A DNA stretch of 63,751 bases from Dehalococcoidia bacterium (GCA_009692725.1 SHYP01000007.1:1-63751); one strand, 5' to 3'. Positions 9,588-20,030 are shown, counted from the first letter of the stretch. Numbers and translations are program-made. Notes: generated from the sequence alone by a model not told the origin.

Positions 9588-10082
9588 CTGCGCGACGTAA
9601 CGGCAGGCATGTACCCTAGTCAACGCCTCGATGGGGCGCGTGGGCGCTCGAACCTGGCGTAACGAATCGGGTCGCGGTCACGTGTATACCTGCCGACACA
9701 TCCAGTGGGATGATGTGTCGAATTAGCGCGTTACTCGCAGCGGATATCGGCACCACGACCGCCGCATAACTCGACGGTTCGAGCCACGATGAGCGGTCGT
9801 GTGTGAGCGGCTTCGAGGTGCGGCTCAGCTCGGACGGCTCGTACCCCTCGCAGATGATCCACGCGAAGGACTTCACCGTGTGGAGCAGGTGAGCGGCTAC
9901 GCCTGACGAGCGCGCGCTCACGCGATTGCGTGCGAACGGGGAGCCTCGAGGCTCCCCGTTCGCCGTCCCCGCCGTCGAGGCGTCGTGCACGCGATGGTGC
10001 GAGGCTTTACACCTCGTTCACAGTCGCCTCGCACGACGTGCGTCGTCGAGCCCGTACGCTGGCTGCGCAGAGAGCGGGGGCG
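9588..10082. other. Intergenic region with two inverted repeats and a possible gene scrap
   Basis: About 495 bases with visibly lower GC than the surroundings. It holds a 9-bp inverted repeat (CGACACATC 9694-9702 / GATGTGTCG 9712-9720) and the 32-bp palindrome at 9932-9963. A 29-codon frame at 9803-9892 reads protein-like (RLSSDGSYPS, then QMIHAKDFTVW) but has no start signal and matches nothing I recognise; it may be the end of a lost gene. The last 100 bases lead into yceI. Confidence 0.4.
9932..9963. terminator. 32-bp perfect palindrome, probable terminator
   Basis: GCGAACGGGGAGCCTC and its exact reverse complement are adjacent with no spacer. In RNA this would fold to a hairpin with a small loop. 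It lies between the efflux operon and yceI and resembles the long T-less terminators seen elsewhere in the window. Confidence 0.45.
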
Positions 10083-10826
10083 ATGACACGCGCGCGGTGG
10101 TTGTTTGTGGGCGCGGCGGCGGCGGTGCTGGTGCTCGGCGCCGGCGCCTGGTTCACGCTGCTGCGCGATGACGCCCCGCAGGCCGTCGCTCTCGCGTCTG
10201 CGCTCGATGCGGCCGCACAGCAACCGATGCGCAGCCCGACCGCCGCGACCGCGACGTCGGTGCCTGCCGGCCCGCCGGCGAGCGGCGCGGCGAGCTCGCT
10301 GGCCGGCACGTGGACGCTGGCGTCCGGTGCGAGCTTCGTGGGCTACCGCGTGAACGAAGAGCTGGCGAACATCGGCGCGAAGACGGCCGTAGGCCGGACC
10401 TCGGCCGTCACGGGCACGCTCACGTTCGACGGCGCGGCCATCACCGCTGTCGAAGTCCGCGCCGACCTGCGCCAGCTGCGCAGCGACGAGGCGCGGCGCG
10501 ACCGAGCGCTGGAGATGCAGGCGCTGGAGACGACGCGTTTCCCGTCCGCCACGTTCGTGCTGACCGCGCCGATCCGCCTCGAGCGCGCCCCCGCCGAGGG
10601 CGGCACCGTGCGCGCGACGGCGACCGGCGACTTCACGCTGCACGGCGTCACGCGTCGCGTGGAGGTGCCGATCGAGGGGCAGTTCCAGGGTGGGCGCGCC
10701 GTCGTCGTCGGCTCACTCGCCATTCGCTTCGCGGACTTCGGCATCGCGCCGCCGCGCGCGCCGATCGTGCTGTCGGTGGAGGACCACGGCGTGATCGAGC
10801 TACAGCTGGTGTTCGAGCGCCGCTAG
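10083..10826 (+). CDS. YceI-family lipid-binding protein
   Basis: A 247-residue exported protein of the YceI family, a lipocalin-like barrel that binds isoprenoid or other amphiphilic lipids. The N-terminus (RARWLFVGAAAAVLVLGAGAWF, residues 3-24) is a signal anchor, followed by an Ala/Pro/Thr-rich linker to about 75. The YceI domain fills the rest: ASFVGYRVNEELANIGAKTAVGRTS, then FDGAAITAVEVRADLRQL, FPSATFVLT, and GDFTLHGVTRRVEVPIEG. ATG at 10083 follows AGAGCGGGGG. It converges with the MFS gene on the other strand, with only seven bases between the stops. Confidence 0.9.
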   Translation: MTRARWLFVGAAAAVLVLGAGAWFTLLRDDAPQAVALASALDAAAQQPMRSPTAATATSVPAGPPASGAASSLAGTWTLASGASFVGYRVNEELANIGAKTAVGRTSAVTGTLTFDGAAITAVEVRADLRQLRSDEARRDRALEMQALETTRFPSATFVLTAPIRLERAPAEGGTVRATATGDFTLHGVTRRVEVPIEGQFQGGRAVVVGSLAIRFADFGIAPPRAPIVLSVEDHGVIELQLVFERR

Positions 10827-10846
10827 GCCGCGGCTACGCGCGGCGC
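10817..10846. terminator. Hairpin spanning two convergent stop codons
   Basis: GCGCCGC (10817-10823) pairs with GCGGCGC (10840-10846), and the inner bases include both stop codons and a GCCGCGGC palindrome. It covers the ends of yceI and the convergent MFS gene and may terminate both. Confidence 0.4.
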
Positions 10847-12165
10847 AGCGAGCCCCAGCCGAGCGCCATCAGCGCAAACGCCACGCTCGAGATCGCGAAG
10901 AACGCGCCGACGGCGGGGGCGGCGCCCCAGCGATCGATCGCCAGCGCCATCACCAGCACGCCGATCGGCTGCAGCGCGAAGCCCATCTGGAAGACGCTCG
11001 TCGCGCGGCCGCGCATGTCGTTGCGCGCCAGCAGCTGCACGAGCGTTTGCTGTAGCGCGAGCGAGACGCCGTGGAACACCCCGGCGATTGAGAGCAGCAC
11101 CAGCGAGAGCCACAGCACCGTCGACTGCGAGAACGCGAGCAGCAGCAGCGCGTAGCCGAGCATGCCCCAGAGCGCCGTCCGCCCCTTGCGGGGCAGGTCG
11201 CCGGCGAACGCGAGCCCGAGCAGTCCGACGAGCGAACCCCAGCCGATCGACGCCGCGAGCAGGCCGTACTCGAGCGAGCCGCCGCCCAGCACCCGCTTCG
11301 CGAAGACCGGCAGCAGCTGCACGTACGGGTACACGAGCAGCGCCGGGATCAGCGCGAGCACGACGAGGCCGAGCACCGCCGGCTCGCGCGACACGTAGCG
11401 GATGCCGTCCCACGCGCCGCGCAACGCGTTCTGGCTCGCGCGGCCGGATTGCCGTGTCGCGTGGCTGAGCGGCAGCGTGAGTATGACGCCGATGCTCTTC
11501 ATCACCGTCAGGAAGACGAACGGCGCGGCGACGTTGAACACAGCCAGCACGCCGGCAAGCGGCGGGCCGGACACCCGTGAGAGGTTCTGCGCCACGGAGC
11601 TCAGCGCGACGGCGTTCGGCAGCGTCTCGTCGGTCGTGATGTCGTAGACGTACGCCTGGCGCGTGGTCTGGTTCGTCGTGGTAATCAGGCCCTCGGCGAG
11701 CGCAAAGACGTAGATGTGCCAGACCTCGGCGCGCCCGCTGAGCACGAGCGTCGCCAGCGCGCCCCCCTGCGCGGCTCCGAGCGCCGTCGACCAGAGCAGG
11801 ATGCTGCGACGCTGGTAGCGATCGAGCGCGAAGCCGATGAACGGCCCCGCGAGCAGGCGCACGACGCCGCTGAACGCCGAGATCGCGCCCAGCTGCACCG
11901 CCGACTCCTGGCTGAGCTCGTACACGAGCCAGCCCATACCGATGGTCTGCGCCCACTGCCCGAACCCCTGCGCGATCGTGCCGAAGAACAGCAGCCGAAA
12001 GTCGCGCCCGCGCAGCGCGCCGATCGCGGTGGAGAAGCGGGCGCTCGCGCTCTGGCGGGGGGGTCGGGGGAGAGGTGGGGCGGCGGGGATCGGCTCGGTG
12101 CGCGCCAACGGTCGTCCCTCTCCTCTGCCCGCCACTCGTGTGGTCGGGTGCGGGGCGCTGGCCAT
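10834..12165 (-). CDS. MFS transporter, enterobactin-exporter-like (MFS_3)
   Basis: A 443-residue, 12-helix carrier. The N-terminal 45 residues are Pro/Arg-rich and cytoplasmic, then GALRGRDFRLLFFGTIAQGFGQWAQTIGMGWLVYEL, the typical opening of the EntS/MFS_3 group that exports siderophores or drugs. Motif FALDRYQRRSILLWST lies between helices 2 and 3, and ARNDMRGRATSVFQMGF opens the second half. A shorter start after the Pro-rich stretch is possible. It is divergent from another MFS gene at 12276. Confidence 0.87.
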   Translation of the reverse strand: MASAPHPTTRVAGRGEGRPLARTEPIPAAPPLPRPPRQSASARFSTAIGALRGRDFRLLFFGTIAQGFGQWAQTIGMGWLVYELSQESAVQLGAISAFSGVVRLLAGPFIGFALDRYQRRSILLWSTALGAAQGGALATLVLSGRAEVWHIYVFALAEGLITTTNQTTRQAYVYDITTDETLPNAVALSSVAQNLSRVSGPPLAGVLAVFNVAAPFVFLTVMKSIGVILTLPLSHATRQSGRASQNALRGAWDGIRYVSREPAVLGLVVLALIPALLVYPYVQLLPVFAKRVLGGGSLEYGLLAASIGWGSLVGLLGLAFAGDLPRKGRTALWGMLGYALLLLAFSQSTVLWLSLVLLSIAGVFHGVSLALQQTLVQLLARNDMRGRATSVFQMGFALQPIGVLVMALAIDRWGAAPAVGAFFAISSVAFALMALGWGSLRRA

Positions 12166-12275
12166 TATGCACGTTTTGCGCGAACGCGCTCCCTCGGCGC
12201 GCCGATGACGCTCGTTGGGGGGCGGCGCTAGGATGGGCAGCCTGCGCGGGACGGCGACGAGGCGGGACGGCGACG

Positions 12276-13646
12276 ATGCGGCTCCGGTCGGTGTACACCG
12301 GGTACTGGGTCGTCGCCGCGCTCTTCATCGCCGAGATCGCCGTCACCGGCGTCAGCTTCTACTCCTTCAGCATCTTCATCCGCGAGTGGCAGGCGGACGA
12401 CGAGCTGCGCTGGAGCCTCACCGCGATCAACGCGTCGTTCTGGATCGGGCTGCCGCTCGCGGTGCTCAGCCCGCTGATGGGACGCAGCATCGACACGCGC
12501 GGCCCGAAGCTGCTGATGCTGGTTGGCGTGCCGATCGTCGGCGTCGCGTTCGTCGTCGAGGCGCTGATGACGGAGCTCTGGCAGCTCTGGCTCGCGCAGG
12601 GGCTGCTGGTCGTCGGGCAGTCGGCCGCGTTCCTCGGCACCGGCAAGCTCGTCGGCATGTGGTTCGACCGCGACCGCGGCCGGATGATGGGCATCGCGCT
12701 CGCGGGCAACAACGCGGGCGGCATCATCATGGGCAAGCTCGTGCCGCAGATGATCGACGGCGTCGGCTGGCGCGCCACGCTCGGCTTCTTCGGCGTGGCG
12801 CTCGTCGTGCTCAACCTGCTGCTGATCTGGTTCTTCATCAAGGACCAGCCCGAGGACGTGCTGCGCGAGGCGAGTCTCCGCCCCGACCGCGCCGCCGAGG
12901 CGCGCGGCGCGCGCGTGCTCATCGCCGCCCGCGACGCCGAACGCGCGCGGGCCGACGCCGCGGGCCGCCTCGGCCTGTGGCAGCTCACCGTCGGCCTGAC
13001 GCTGCGCACCTTCGCCGACGCCTGGGGCCGCGGCATGGCGAGCGCCACGTTCTGGCTGCTTACGGTCAGCTCGGCAGCGACGTTCGTCTCGATCTTCGCG
13101 GTGCTCAACCAGCTCGGGAAGCACCTCGAGCTCGTGAACATCGACAAGGCGGCGACGGGTACCGCGATCACGATCCTCGGCGCGGCCGGGCTGTTCGGGA
13201 AGCTCATCTTCGGCTACGCGTCCGAGCGCCTGCCTTCGCGCTTCAGCTTCGCGACGGTGTGCGGCGTGCAGATCGTCGGCATTCTCGTGCTGCTCGCGGT
13301 GCGCTCCCCAGACCAGCAGGCGCTGCTGTGGGTGTTCGCCGCGGTGTACGGCGTGGGCTTCGGGGCGGTGGGCGCGGTCCAGCCGCTCGTGATGGCGGAG
13401 TCGTTCGGGCTCGTCGCGTTCGGTATCGTGTTCGGGGCGTTGCAGCTGCTGCTGCGCGTGGTGCAGTCGGGCATCCCCTTCGTCGTGGGGCGCTCGGTGA
13501 ACGCGACCGGCTCGTACGAGGCAGCGTTCATCGCCACGATGGTGGCGCTCGCGCTGGGCATCGCGTGCGCGGTCTTCGCGCGCCCGCTGCCCGCCGCGCT
13601 CGAGGAGCGCGAACGCTCGCGCATGGCCGCGGCCGCCGACACGTAG
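12276..13646 (+). CDS. MFS transporter, monocarboxylate/oxalate-formate-like
   Basis: A 456-residue, 12-helix carrier beginning MRLRSVYTGYWVVAALFIAE. The loop after helix 2 reads MGRSIDTRGPKLLMLVG, and helix 5 follows GMWFDRDRGRMMGIALAGNNAGG, a pattern seen in OFA-type anion antiporters. A long central cytoplasmic loop spans about residues 190-235. I chose ATG at 12276 because membrane homology begins there; the frame stays open upstream without protein-like content. It is 55 bases upstream of the PIG-L gene and could share its transcript. Confidence 0.87.
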   Translation: MRLRSVYTGYWVVAALFIAEIAVTGVSFYSFSIFIREWQADDELRWSLTAINASFWIGLPLAVLSPLMGRSIDTRGPKLLMLVGVPIVGVAFVVEALMTELWQLWLAQGLLVVGQSAAFLGTGKLVGMWFDRDRGRMMGIALAGNNAGGIIMGKLVPQMIDGVGWRATLGFFGVALVVLNLLLIWFFIKDQPEDVLREASLRPDRAAEARGARVLIAARDAERARADAAGRLGLWQLTVGLTLRTFADAWGRGMASATFWLLTVSSAATFVSIFAVLNQLGKHLELVNIDKAATGTAITILGAAGLFGKLIFGYASERLPSRFSFATVCGVQIVGILVLLAVRSPDQQALLWVFAAVYGVGFGAVGAVQPLVMAESFGLVAFGIVFGALQLLLRVVQSGIPFVVGRSVNATGSYEAAFIATMVALALGIACAVFARPLPAALEERERSRMAAAADT

Positions 13647-13701
13647 CGGCGCGCGGCGCACGATGCACCTGCGACGATCGCGCGGTGGAAGGGTGGGCGA
13701 C

Positions 13702-14559
13702 GTGGACGAACGACGTGTGCTGGCCGTGTACGGACACCCGGACGACGAGGGCCAGGCGACCGGGACGCTGGCGGCCGCGCTCGCGGCGGGCGTGCGCGTG
13801 ACGCTGCTCTGTGCGACGCGCGGCGAGGTCGGTGAGATCAGCGACCCGGCGCTCGCGACGCCGGAGACGCTCCCGTACGTGCGCGAGCTGGAGCTGCGCG
13901 CGGCGATGGCGCAGATCGGGCTCACCGATGTGCGCTTCCTGCCGTTCCGCGACAGCGGCATGGAGGGCACGCCGCCCAACGAGGACCCGCGTTGCCTGTA
14001 CCGCCAGCCGGCGGACGCGGTCGTTGCGGAGCTCGTCGGGCTGCTGCGCGAGCTGCGGCCACACGTCGTGCTCACGTGGGACCCCGAGGGTGGCTACGGG
14101 CATCCGGATCACGTCGCAGTGCACCGCCACGTGCTCGCGGCGTTCGACGCGGCGGGCGACCCCGCCCTGCACGGGGACTGCGGCGCGGCGTGGGCGCCGG
14201 AGCGGCTGTACTGGGGGGCGCGGCCGATGAAGCGCTGGGCGGGCGTGTTCGCGGAGATGGAGCGCCGCGGCCTCGTGGCGGCCGACGAGATCAACCCGGC
14301 GTTTCGCGAACGGGCGGAGGCCGCGTTACGCGAGCCGGACCCCGTCGTGAGCCTGCAGGTCGATGTGCGTACGCACGTCGCGGCGAAGCGCCGCGCCGCG
14401 CGCATGCATCGCACGCAGTTCGGCGAGGGCAGCATGTTCGCGCGCATTCCGCCCGAGCTCGAGGCGGAGTTTTTCGGCGACGAGCTGTTCTACCGCGCCC
14501 GCCCCGCCTGGAGCGAGGGCATCGATCCTGAGCGCGCGCTCTGGGCCACCGAGGCGTAG
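13702..14559 (+). CDS. PIG-L (LmbE) family zinc N-deacetylase
   Basis: Zinc-dependent deacetylase of the LmbE/PIG-L family, about 285 residues; relatives cleave N-acetyl groups from amino sugars or thiol conjugates (MshB, Mca, BshB). The metal motif GHPDDE lies near residue 10 and the second metal histidine in GYGHPDHVAVHRH near 134. GTG at 13702 follows GGAAGGG at good spacing; starts at 13693 and 13663 are also in frame. The next gene is arsenite methyltransferase, 80 bases on. Substrate unknown: a bacillithiol or mycothiol-like role cannot be shown. Confidence 0.87.
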   Translation: MDERRVLAVYGHPDDEGQATGTLAAALAAGVRVTLLCATRGEVGEISDPALATPETLPYVRELELRAAMAQIGLTDVRFLPFRDSGMEGTPPNEDPRCLYRQPADAVVAELVGLLRELRPHVVLTWDPEGGYGHPDHVAVHRHVLAAFDAAGDPALHGDCGAAWAPERLYWGARPMKRWAGVFAEMERRGLVAADEINPAFRERAEAALREPDPVVSLQVDVRTHVAAKRRAARMHRTQFGEGSMFARIPPELEAEFFGDELFYRARPAWSEGIDPERALWATEA

Positions 14560-14639
14560 GGGTCGCCGCCGCGCCGGCCGGCGGGGGTCTACACTTGGGG
14601 GGAGTCCGCGCGCCGCGCGGAGCCGCCGAGGAGACTCAC

Positions 14640-15542
14640 ATGAGCGACCAGCCACAGACCCAGCTCGATCCGCTGCCGAATCCACTGGCGGTCCGGCGCG
14701 CCGTCGTGGAGCGCTACGGCGCCCACGCGCGCGCAGCGCTCGCCGCGCAGCACGTCGAGGCGGCCGCGGCTGCCTGCTGCGAGCCGGCCGCGCCGGCCGG
14801 CCCGCGCGCGCTGCAGTTCCTCACGCTCGACGACGATGACGCGGGCGCGCTCAGCTGCGACCCCGCCGACCCGAACTGCGCCGTCGAGGCCCCCGTCGCA
14901 TCAGGCGCGGACGCGGCCTTCGGGGCTGCCCTGTACGGCGACGCTGAGCTCGCGGCGCTGCCCGAAGGCGCGCAGCTCGCCTCGGCCGGCTGCGGCAACC
15001 CGGTCGCGATCGCGGGCTTGCAGCCCGGCGAGCGCGTGCTCGACCTCGGTTCGGGTGGTGGCATCGACTGCTTCCTCGCCGCGCAGCGCGTCGGCGCGAC
15101 GGGCGCGGTGTGGGGTCTCGACATGACGCCGGAGATGGTGCAGCTCGCGCGCCACAACGCGGAGACGATGCAGCTGCCCAACGTGCGCTTCCGCCTCGGC
15201 GAGATCGAGGACGTGCCCTTCCCCGACGCGGCGTTCGACGTCGTGATCTCGAACTGCGTGATCAACCTCTCGACGGACAAGCCGCGCGTGCTCGCCGAGG
15301 CGTTCCGTGTGCTCGCGCCGGGCGGCCGCTTCGGCATATCCGACATGGTGCGCACCCGCCCGCTCACCGCAGCCGAGGCGCGCGACGCTGAGCTGTGGGC
15401 CGGCTGCGTCGCGGGCGCGCTCCCCGCGGCGGAGTTCGCGCAGCTGCTTGCGGCCGCCGGCTTCACCGACGTGGCGCTCGACTTCGAGGATAACGAGCGC
15501 GGCGTCGCGAGCGCGTACATCGCGGCGCGCCGCCCCGCGTAG
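14640..15542 (+). CDS. arsM: Arsenite methyltransferase
   Basis: SAM-dependent methyltransferase that methylates As(III) in the cytoplasm, 300 residues. Motif I is VLDLGSGGGIDCFLAA near 138. The ArsM arsenic-binding cysteines are recognisable: one in SAGCGNPVAIAGLQPGE, one in ISNCVINLSTDKPRVL, one in WAGCVAGALPAAEF. The N-terminal part carries extra cysteines (AAACCEP near 41, and LSCDPADPNC near 75), beyond the usual set. ATG at 14640 follows GAGGAGA. No arsR, arsC or arsenite pump is nearby, so it is a stand-alone detoxification gene. Confidence 0.92.
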   Translation: MSDQPQTQLDPLPNPLAVRRAVVERYGAHARAALAAQHVEAAAAACCEPAAPAGPRALQFLTLDDDDAGALSCDPADPNCAVEAPVASGADAAFGAALYGDAELAALPEGAQLASAGCGNPVAIAGLQPGERVLDLGSGGGIDCFLAAQRVGATGAVWGLDMTPEMVQLARHNAETMQLPNVRFRLGEIEDVPFPDAAFDVVISNCVINLSTDKPRVLAEAFRVLAPGGRFGISDMVRTRPLTAAEARDAELWAGCVAGALPAAEFAQLLAAAGFTDVALDFEDNERGVASAYIAARRPA

Positions 15543-15555
15543 CGCGAGGTCTCGT

Positions 15556-16821
15556 CTAGCGCGCCACGCTGGCCGTATTACGGGCCACGCGACCCGGCCG
15601 CAGCACGAGCACTGCGAGTAGCCCCGCCGTGACCGCGAGCCACACGCCCGTCGCGAGCGCCGTCGAGCTCGGCGCGACGAGCGCGCCGTACGCGATGTTG
15701 TACGTCGTCGCCACGAGCATCGTGGAGAATCCGAGCACCGACGAGGCAAGCCCCGCGATATGCGGGAACTGCACGAGCGCGCCCGCCATCGCCGAGGGCC
15801 GCGTCAGCCCCAGCCCCAGCGCCGTCACGAACATCGGCGCGAGCAGCGTCAGCACGTGCGCGCCGCCCGCCCACATCACGGCCGCCATCAGCAGGCTCGA
15901 CACCGCCGCGGTTGCCGCGCCGACGAGCACGAGCTGCCCGCCCGACACGCGCCCCGTGAGCCGGCTCGACAGCGTCGCGCCCGCCATCAGCCCGAGCGCC
16001 ACGAAGCCGAAGCTCAGCCCGTACATTTGCGGGTTCAGGCCGAGCTCGTCGATCAGCACGAACGACGAGGACGAGATGAACACGAGCTGCCCCGCGAACA
16101 TCAGCCCCATCACCAGCGCGTAGCCGACGTACGTGTGGTTGCTCAGCACCGTGCGGTAGTCCGCTGCCAGGCCGGCGATGCCGCGCGGCCCAGCACCGCG
16201 CCCGACGTTCGTCTCCGGCAGCATCAACCGGTACAGCACCGCCAGCAGCACGCCAAGCGCCGTAAGCGTGGCGAATACCGCGTGCCAGCCGAACGCTTCG
16301 TGCAGCCCGCCGCCGATGATCGGCGCGACCGCGGGCGCGAGCGGCAGCGCAATCGCCATGTACGACAGCACGCGCGCCGCCCGCTCGCGTCCATACACGT
16401 CGAGCACGATCGCCTGCGCGAGCGCCGGCCCTGCCCCACCGCCGAGCCCCTGCAGTACGCGCCCCGCGAGCAGCATCTCGGCCGATTGCGCGAACAGCGC
16501 CAGCAGGCCGCCCGCCGTGAACAGCGCCATCCCGACCAGCAGCAACGGCCGCCGTCCGAGGCGGTCCGACGCCGGTCCGTACACGAGCTGCGACGCCGCG
16601 AACGAGATGATGAAGAGCGTGACCGCAAGCTGCAGCAGCGCCTCGCTCGCGCCGAACTCAGCGCGTAGCGCCGGCATGGACGGCAGGAACATGTCGACGC
16701 TGAGCGGAGCGACGGCGCTCAGCGCCACCAGCAGCGCTGCGGCCGGCAGCGCCTCCGCGCGGCGGCGGTCGCGCTCGCTCAGCGTCGCGGCGCGTGCGGG
16801 AGCAGCGGCTGGGGTCGTCAC
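15556..16821 (-). CDS. Bcr/CflA-type multidrug MFS transporter
   Basis: A 421-residue, 12-helix drug:H+ antiporter (DHA1). Diagnostic features are VAPLSVDMFLPSMPALRAEFGAS in helix 1, DRLGRRPLLLVGMALFTAG between helices 2 and 3, and RVLQGLGGGAGPALAQAIVLDVYGRERAARVLSY in helices 4 to 5. GTG at 16821 lies 14 bases after the SDR stop, so the two minus-strand genes form an operon. It is convergent with arsM; the stops are 13 bases apart. Confidence 0.9.
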   Translation of the reverse strand: MTTPAAAPARAATLSERDRRRAEALPAAALLVALSAVAPLSVDMFLPSMPALRAEFGASEALLQLAVTLFIISFAASQLVYGPASDRLGRRPLLLVGMALFTAGGLLALFAQSAEMLLAGRVLQGLGGGAGPALAQAIVLDVYGRERAARVLSYMAIALPLAPAVAPIIGGGLHEAFGWHAVFATLTALGVLLAVLYRLMLPETNVGRGAGPRGIAGLAADYRTVLSNHTYVGYALVMGLMFAGQLVFISSSSFVLIDELGLNPQMYGLSFGFVALGLMAGATLSSRLTGRVSGGQLVLVGAATAAVSSLLMAAVMWAGGAHVLTLLAPMFVTALGLGLTRPSAMAGALVQFPHIAGLASSVLGFSTMLVATTYNIAYGALVAPSSTALATGVWLAVTAGLLAVLVLRPGRVARNTASVAR

Positions 16822-16835
16822 GTCGCGCGCGCCCG

Positions 16836-17621
16836 CTAGACGTACTGCTGCAGGCGGTCGCGGATCTCGTCGTCGTACACGATGTGGCCCGTGTACGTCG
16901 CGGGCTGCTCGCAGATGTAGCGGGCCGCGCGTCCCATCCAGTCGGCGTCGTCGAAGTCGAGCCGGGGGTTCGCCGGGTCGTTCTGCGCGAAGATGTTGCC
17001 CGGCGTGCGGATCTGGTACTTCAGCGACAGCACGTTCGCCTTGATGTGGTGCTCCTGCGCGTTCATGGCGAGCCCCTGCGTGAAGCGCTCCAGCCCTGCC
17101 TTCACCATGCCGTAGAACAGCCCGCCGATACCCGCGTCCGTGTACGGGCCCGGCCCCGGGAAGATCGCCGCGCCTGACGACAGGTTGATGATGTCGCCGC
17201 CGCCGCCCGCCCGCATGTGCGGCAGCGCCGCCTTGCACAGCAGGATCGGCCCGCGCAGATCGATCTGCCACATCAGCTCGATGTGACGCTCGAGCACGGC
17301 GTCGAGGTCGCCCGGCACGAGGATCGCCGCGTTGTTCACGATGATGTCGAGCCGCCCGAACTGCTCGACCGTGGCAGCGACGCCAGCGCGGATGCTATCG
17401 GGGTCGCGCATGTCCATGCGCAGCGGCACGGCCTTGTGCCCGGCGTCCGTGATCGCCTGCGCCACCGAGTGGATCGTCCCCGGCAGCCGCGGGTCCGTCG
17501 CCTCCTCCGTGCGCGCCGCCACGACGACCTGCGCGCCGCCGCGCGCGAGGTGCTTCGCGATGTACTCGCCGATGCCCCGGCTCGCGCCGGTGACGATCGC
17601 AACCCGTCCGTCGAGCGTCAT
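16836..17621 (-). CDS. SDR-family oxidoreductase
   Basis: NAD(P)-dependent short-chain dehydrogenase/reductase, 261 residues. Cofactor motif TGASRGIG near residue 13, NNAA near 95, catalytic Ser in NLSSGAAIF and Tyr/Lys in YGMVKAGLERF. It carries the insert RTEEATDPRLPGTIHSV after beta-3 and the C-terminal signature TPGNIFAQNDPANPRLDFDDA. The same two signatures occur in the SDR at 59145, which has lost the catalytic Tyr and Lys. ATG at 17621 follows GAGAGAGGA. First gene of a two-gene operon with the drug transporter. Confidence 0.9.
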   Translation of the reverse strand: MTLDGRVAIVTGASRGIGEYIAKHLARGGAQVVVAARTEEATDPRLPGTIHSVAQAITDAGHKAVPLRMDMRDPDSIRAGVAATVEQFGRLDIIVNNAAILVPGDLDAVLERHIELMWQIDLRGPILLCKAALPHMRAGGGGDIINLSSGAAIFPGPGPYTDAGIGGLFYGMVKAGLERFTQGLAMNAQEHHIKANVLSLKYQIRTPGNIFAQNDPANPRLDFDDADWMGRAARYICEQPATYTGHIVYDDEIRDRLQQYV

Positions 17622-17717
17622 CGCCCGTCCTCTCTCGGTCAGCATGTGTCGGTTCGCGGCGGGATTGTACCCCTACCGGGGCCCGCGACCGACGGGGCCC
17701 GGCCGCTGCCAGCGACG

Positions 17718-18614
17718 CTACCCGGCGAGCACGGCGAAGGTGCCCGCGAGGCACAGCACGGTCCCGGCGGCGATCCGCCGCGTCGCGCGCTCGTGCAAGA
17801 ACAGCATCGCCAGCGGCAGCGCCATCAGGGGGGCCGTGGAGTTGAGCACCACGGCACGCGCGGCGCCCGCCTCAGTCACCGCGAAGAGATAGAGCCACGA
17901 CCCGAGCCCCGTGCCGAACGTGGCGATGCCCAGCGTCGCGAGCAGGTCGCGGCCGCGCGGCAGGCTGCGCAGCACCGTGCCGCGCGTCGTCGCGATCGAC
18001 ACCGCGGCGACGGTGAGCCCGCCCGCCGGCAGCCGGATCGCCGCGATCGCCGTCGCGTCGAGGTCCGCGCGAGCGCCCGCGACCAGCAGCGTCGCGACGG
18101 TCCAGCAGGTGGCCACGCCCACCACGGCCAGCGTGGCGAGGCGCGCGCTCCAGCGCGGGCCGCTCACCGTGTCGCCGAGCGCGCCCGTCGCGTCACCGAC
18201 GATCAAGTACGTGCCACCGATCACCAGCACCGTGCCTGCGAGCAGCGACCAGCCGAGTGGCTCGTCCAGCAGCACGATGGCGCCCGCCGCGCTCAGCGCC
18301 ACCCAGACGGCGGTCGTCGTCGGCACCATGCGCTGCAACCCCACGTGGCGCAGCGAGCGGATGTACGTGGTGTCGCCCAGGCCGTAGCCTACGAGTCCGC
18401 TCATCACCATCGCCGCCACGGCCACGGCGCCGGCCCGCCCGAGGTCGGCGGCGCCCCCGGTCGCGAACAGCACCGCGAGCACCAGCGGCGTCGCCAGCAA
18501 CATGCGCAGCGCGCTCAGCACCGGCGCCGGGTAGCGCGTGCCGAGGCGGGCCAGCATCACGCTCGTGGCCGCCCACGAGAACGCCGAGGCGAGCGCGGCT
18601 AGATCTCCCAACAC
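17718..18614 (-). CDS. EamA/DMT-superfamily transporter
   Basis: A 298-residue inner-membrane protein with ten predicted helices made of two EamA repeats (about residues 5-135 and 155-295). The repeats carry ALASAFSWAATSVMLARLG and LAVVGVATCWTVATLLVAG at their starts and end in an E-P-L type segment (LLDEPLGWSLLAGTVLVIGGTYLIV). Members export or import amino acids, nucleosides or drugs. Substrate unknown. Divergent from the acyl-CoA dehydrogenase at 18743. Confidence 0.88.
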   Translation of the reverse strand: MLGDLAALASAFSWAATSVMLARLGTRYPAPVLSALRMLLATPLVLAVLFATGGAADLGRAGAVAVAAMVMSGLVGYGLGDTTYIRSLRHVGLQRMVPTTTAVWVALSAAGAIVLLDEPLGWSLLAGTVLVIGGTYLIVGDATGALGDTVSGPRWSARLATLAVVGVATCWTVATLLVAGARADLDATAIAAIRLPAGGLTVAAVSIATTRGTVLRSLPRGRDLLATLGIATFGTGLGSWLYLFAVTEAGAARAVVLNSTAPLMALPLAMLFLHERATRRIAAGTVLCLAGTFAVLAG

Positions 18615-18742
18615 GGGCCTCCCACCGGCCTGTCAGGCCGATTATCATGCGCGCCCGCGCCCCCAGCGGCGAGCGACGTGGCGAGCGACCGGTGCTACAG
18701 TTGGGCAGCACACTCGACCCGGGTATCGCGGGAGGCAAGCGC

Positions 18743-19969
<1,227 letters not shown>

Positions 19970-19976
19970 CGATACC

Positions 19977-20030
19977 GCGGCGAGACACGAACGAGGCGCC
20001 TGCGCAGGCGCCTCGTTCGTGTCTCGCCGC
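19977..20030. terminator. 54-bp perfect palindrome, bidirectional terminator
   Basis: The arms are exact complements of each other over the whole length, centred on TGCGCA at 20001-20006. It sits between the convergent stops of the acyl-CoA dehydrogenase and the LLM oxidoreductase, touching the latter's stop. There is no T-run, but stem length and position argue for a two-way terminator. Confidence 0.7.

Noticed and set aside
9616..9990. 124-codon minus-strand frame downstream of the efflux operon
   Set aside because: It crosses two inverted repeats, has no ribosome site and resembles no protein.
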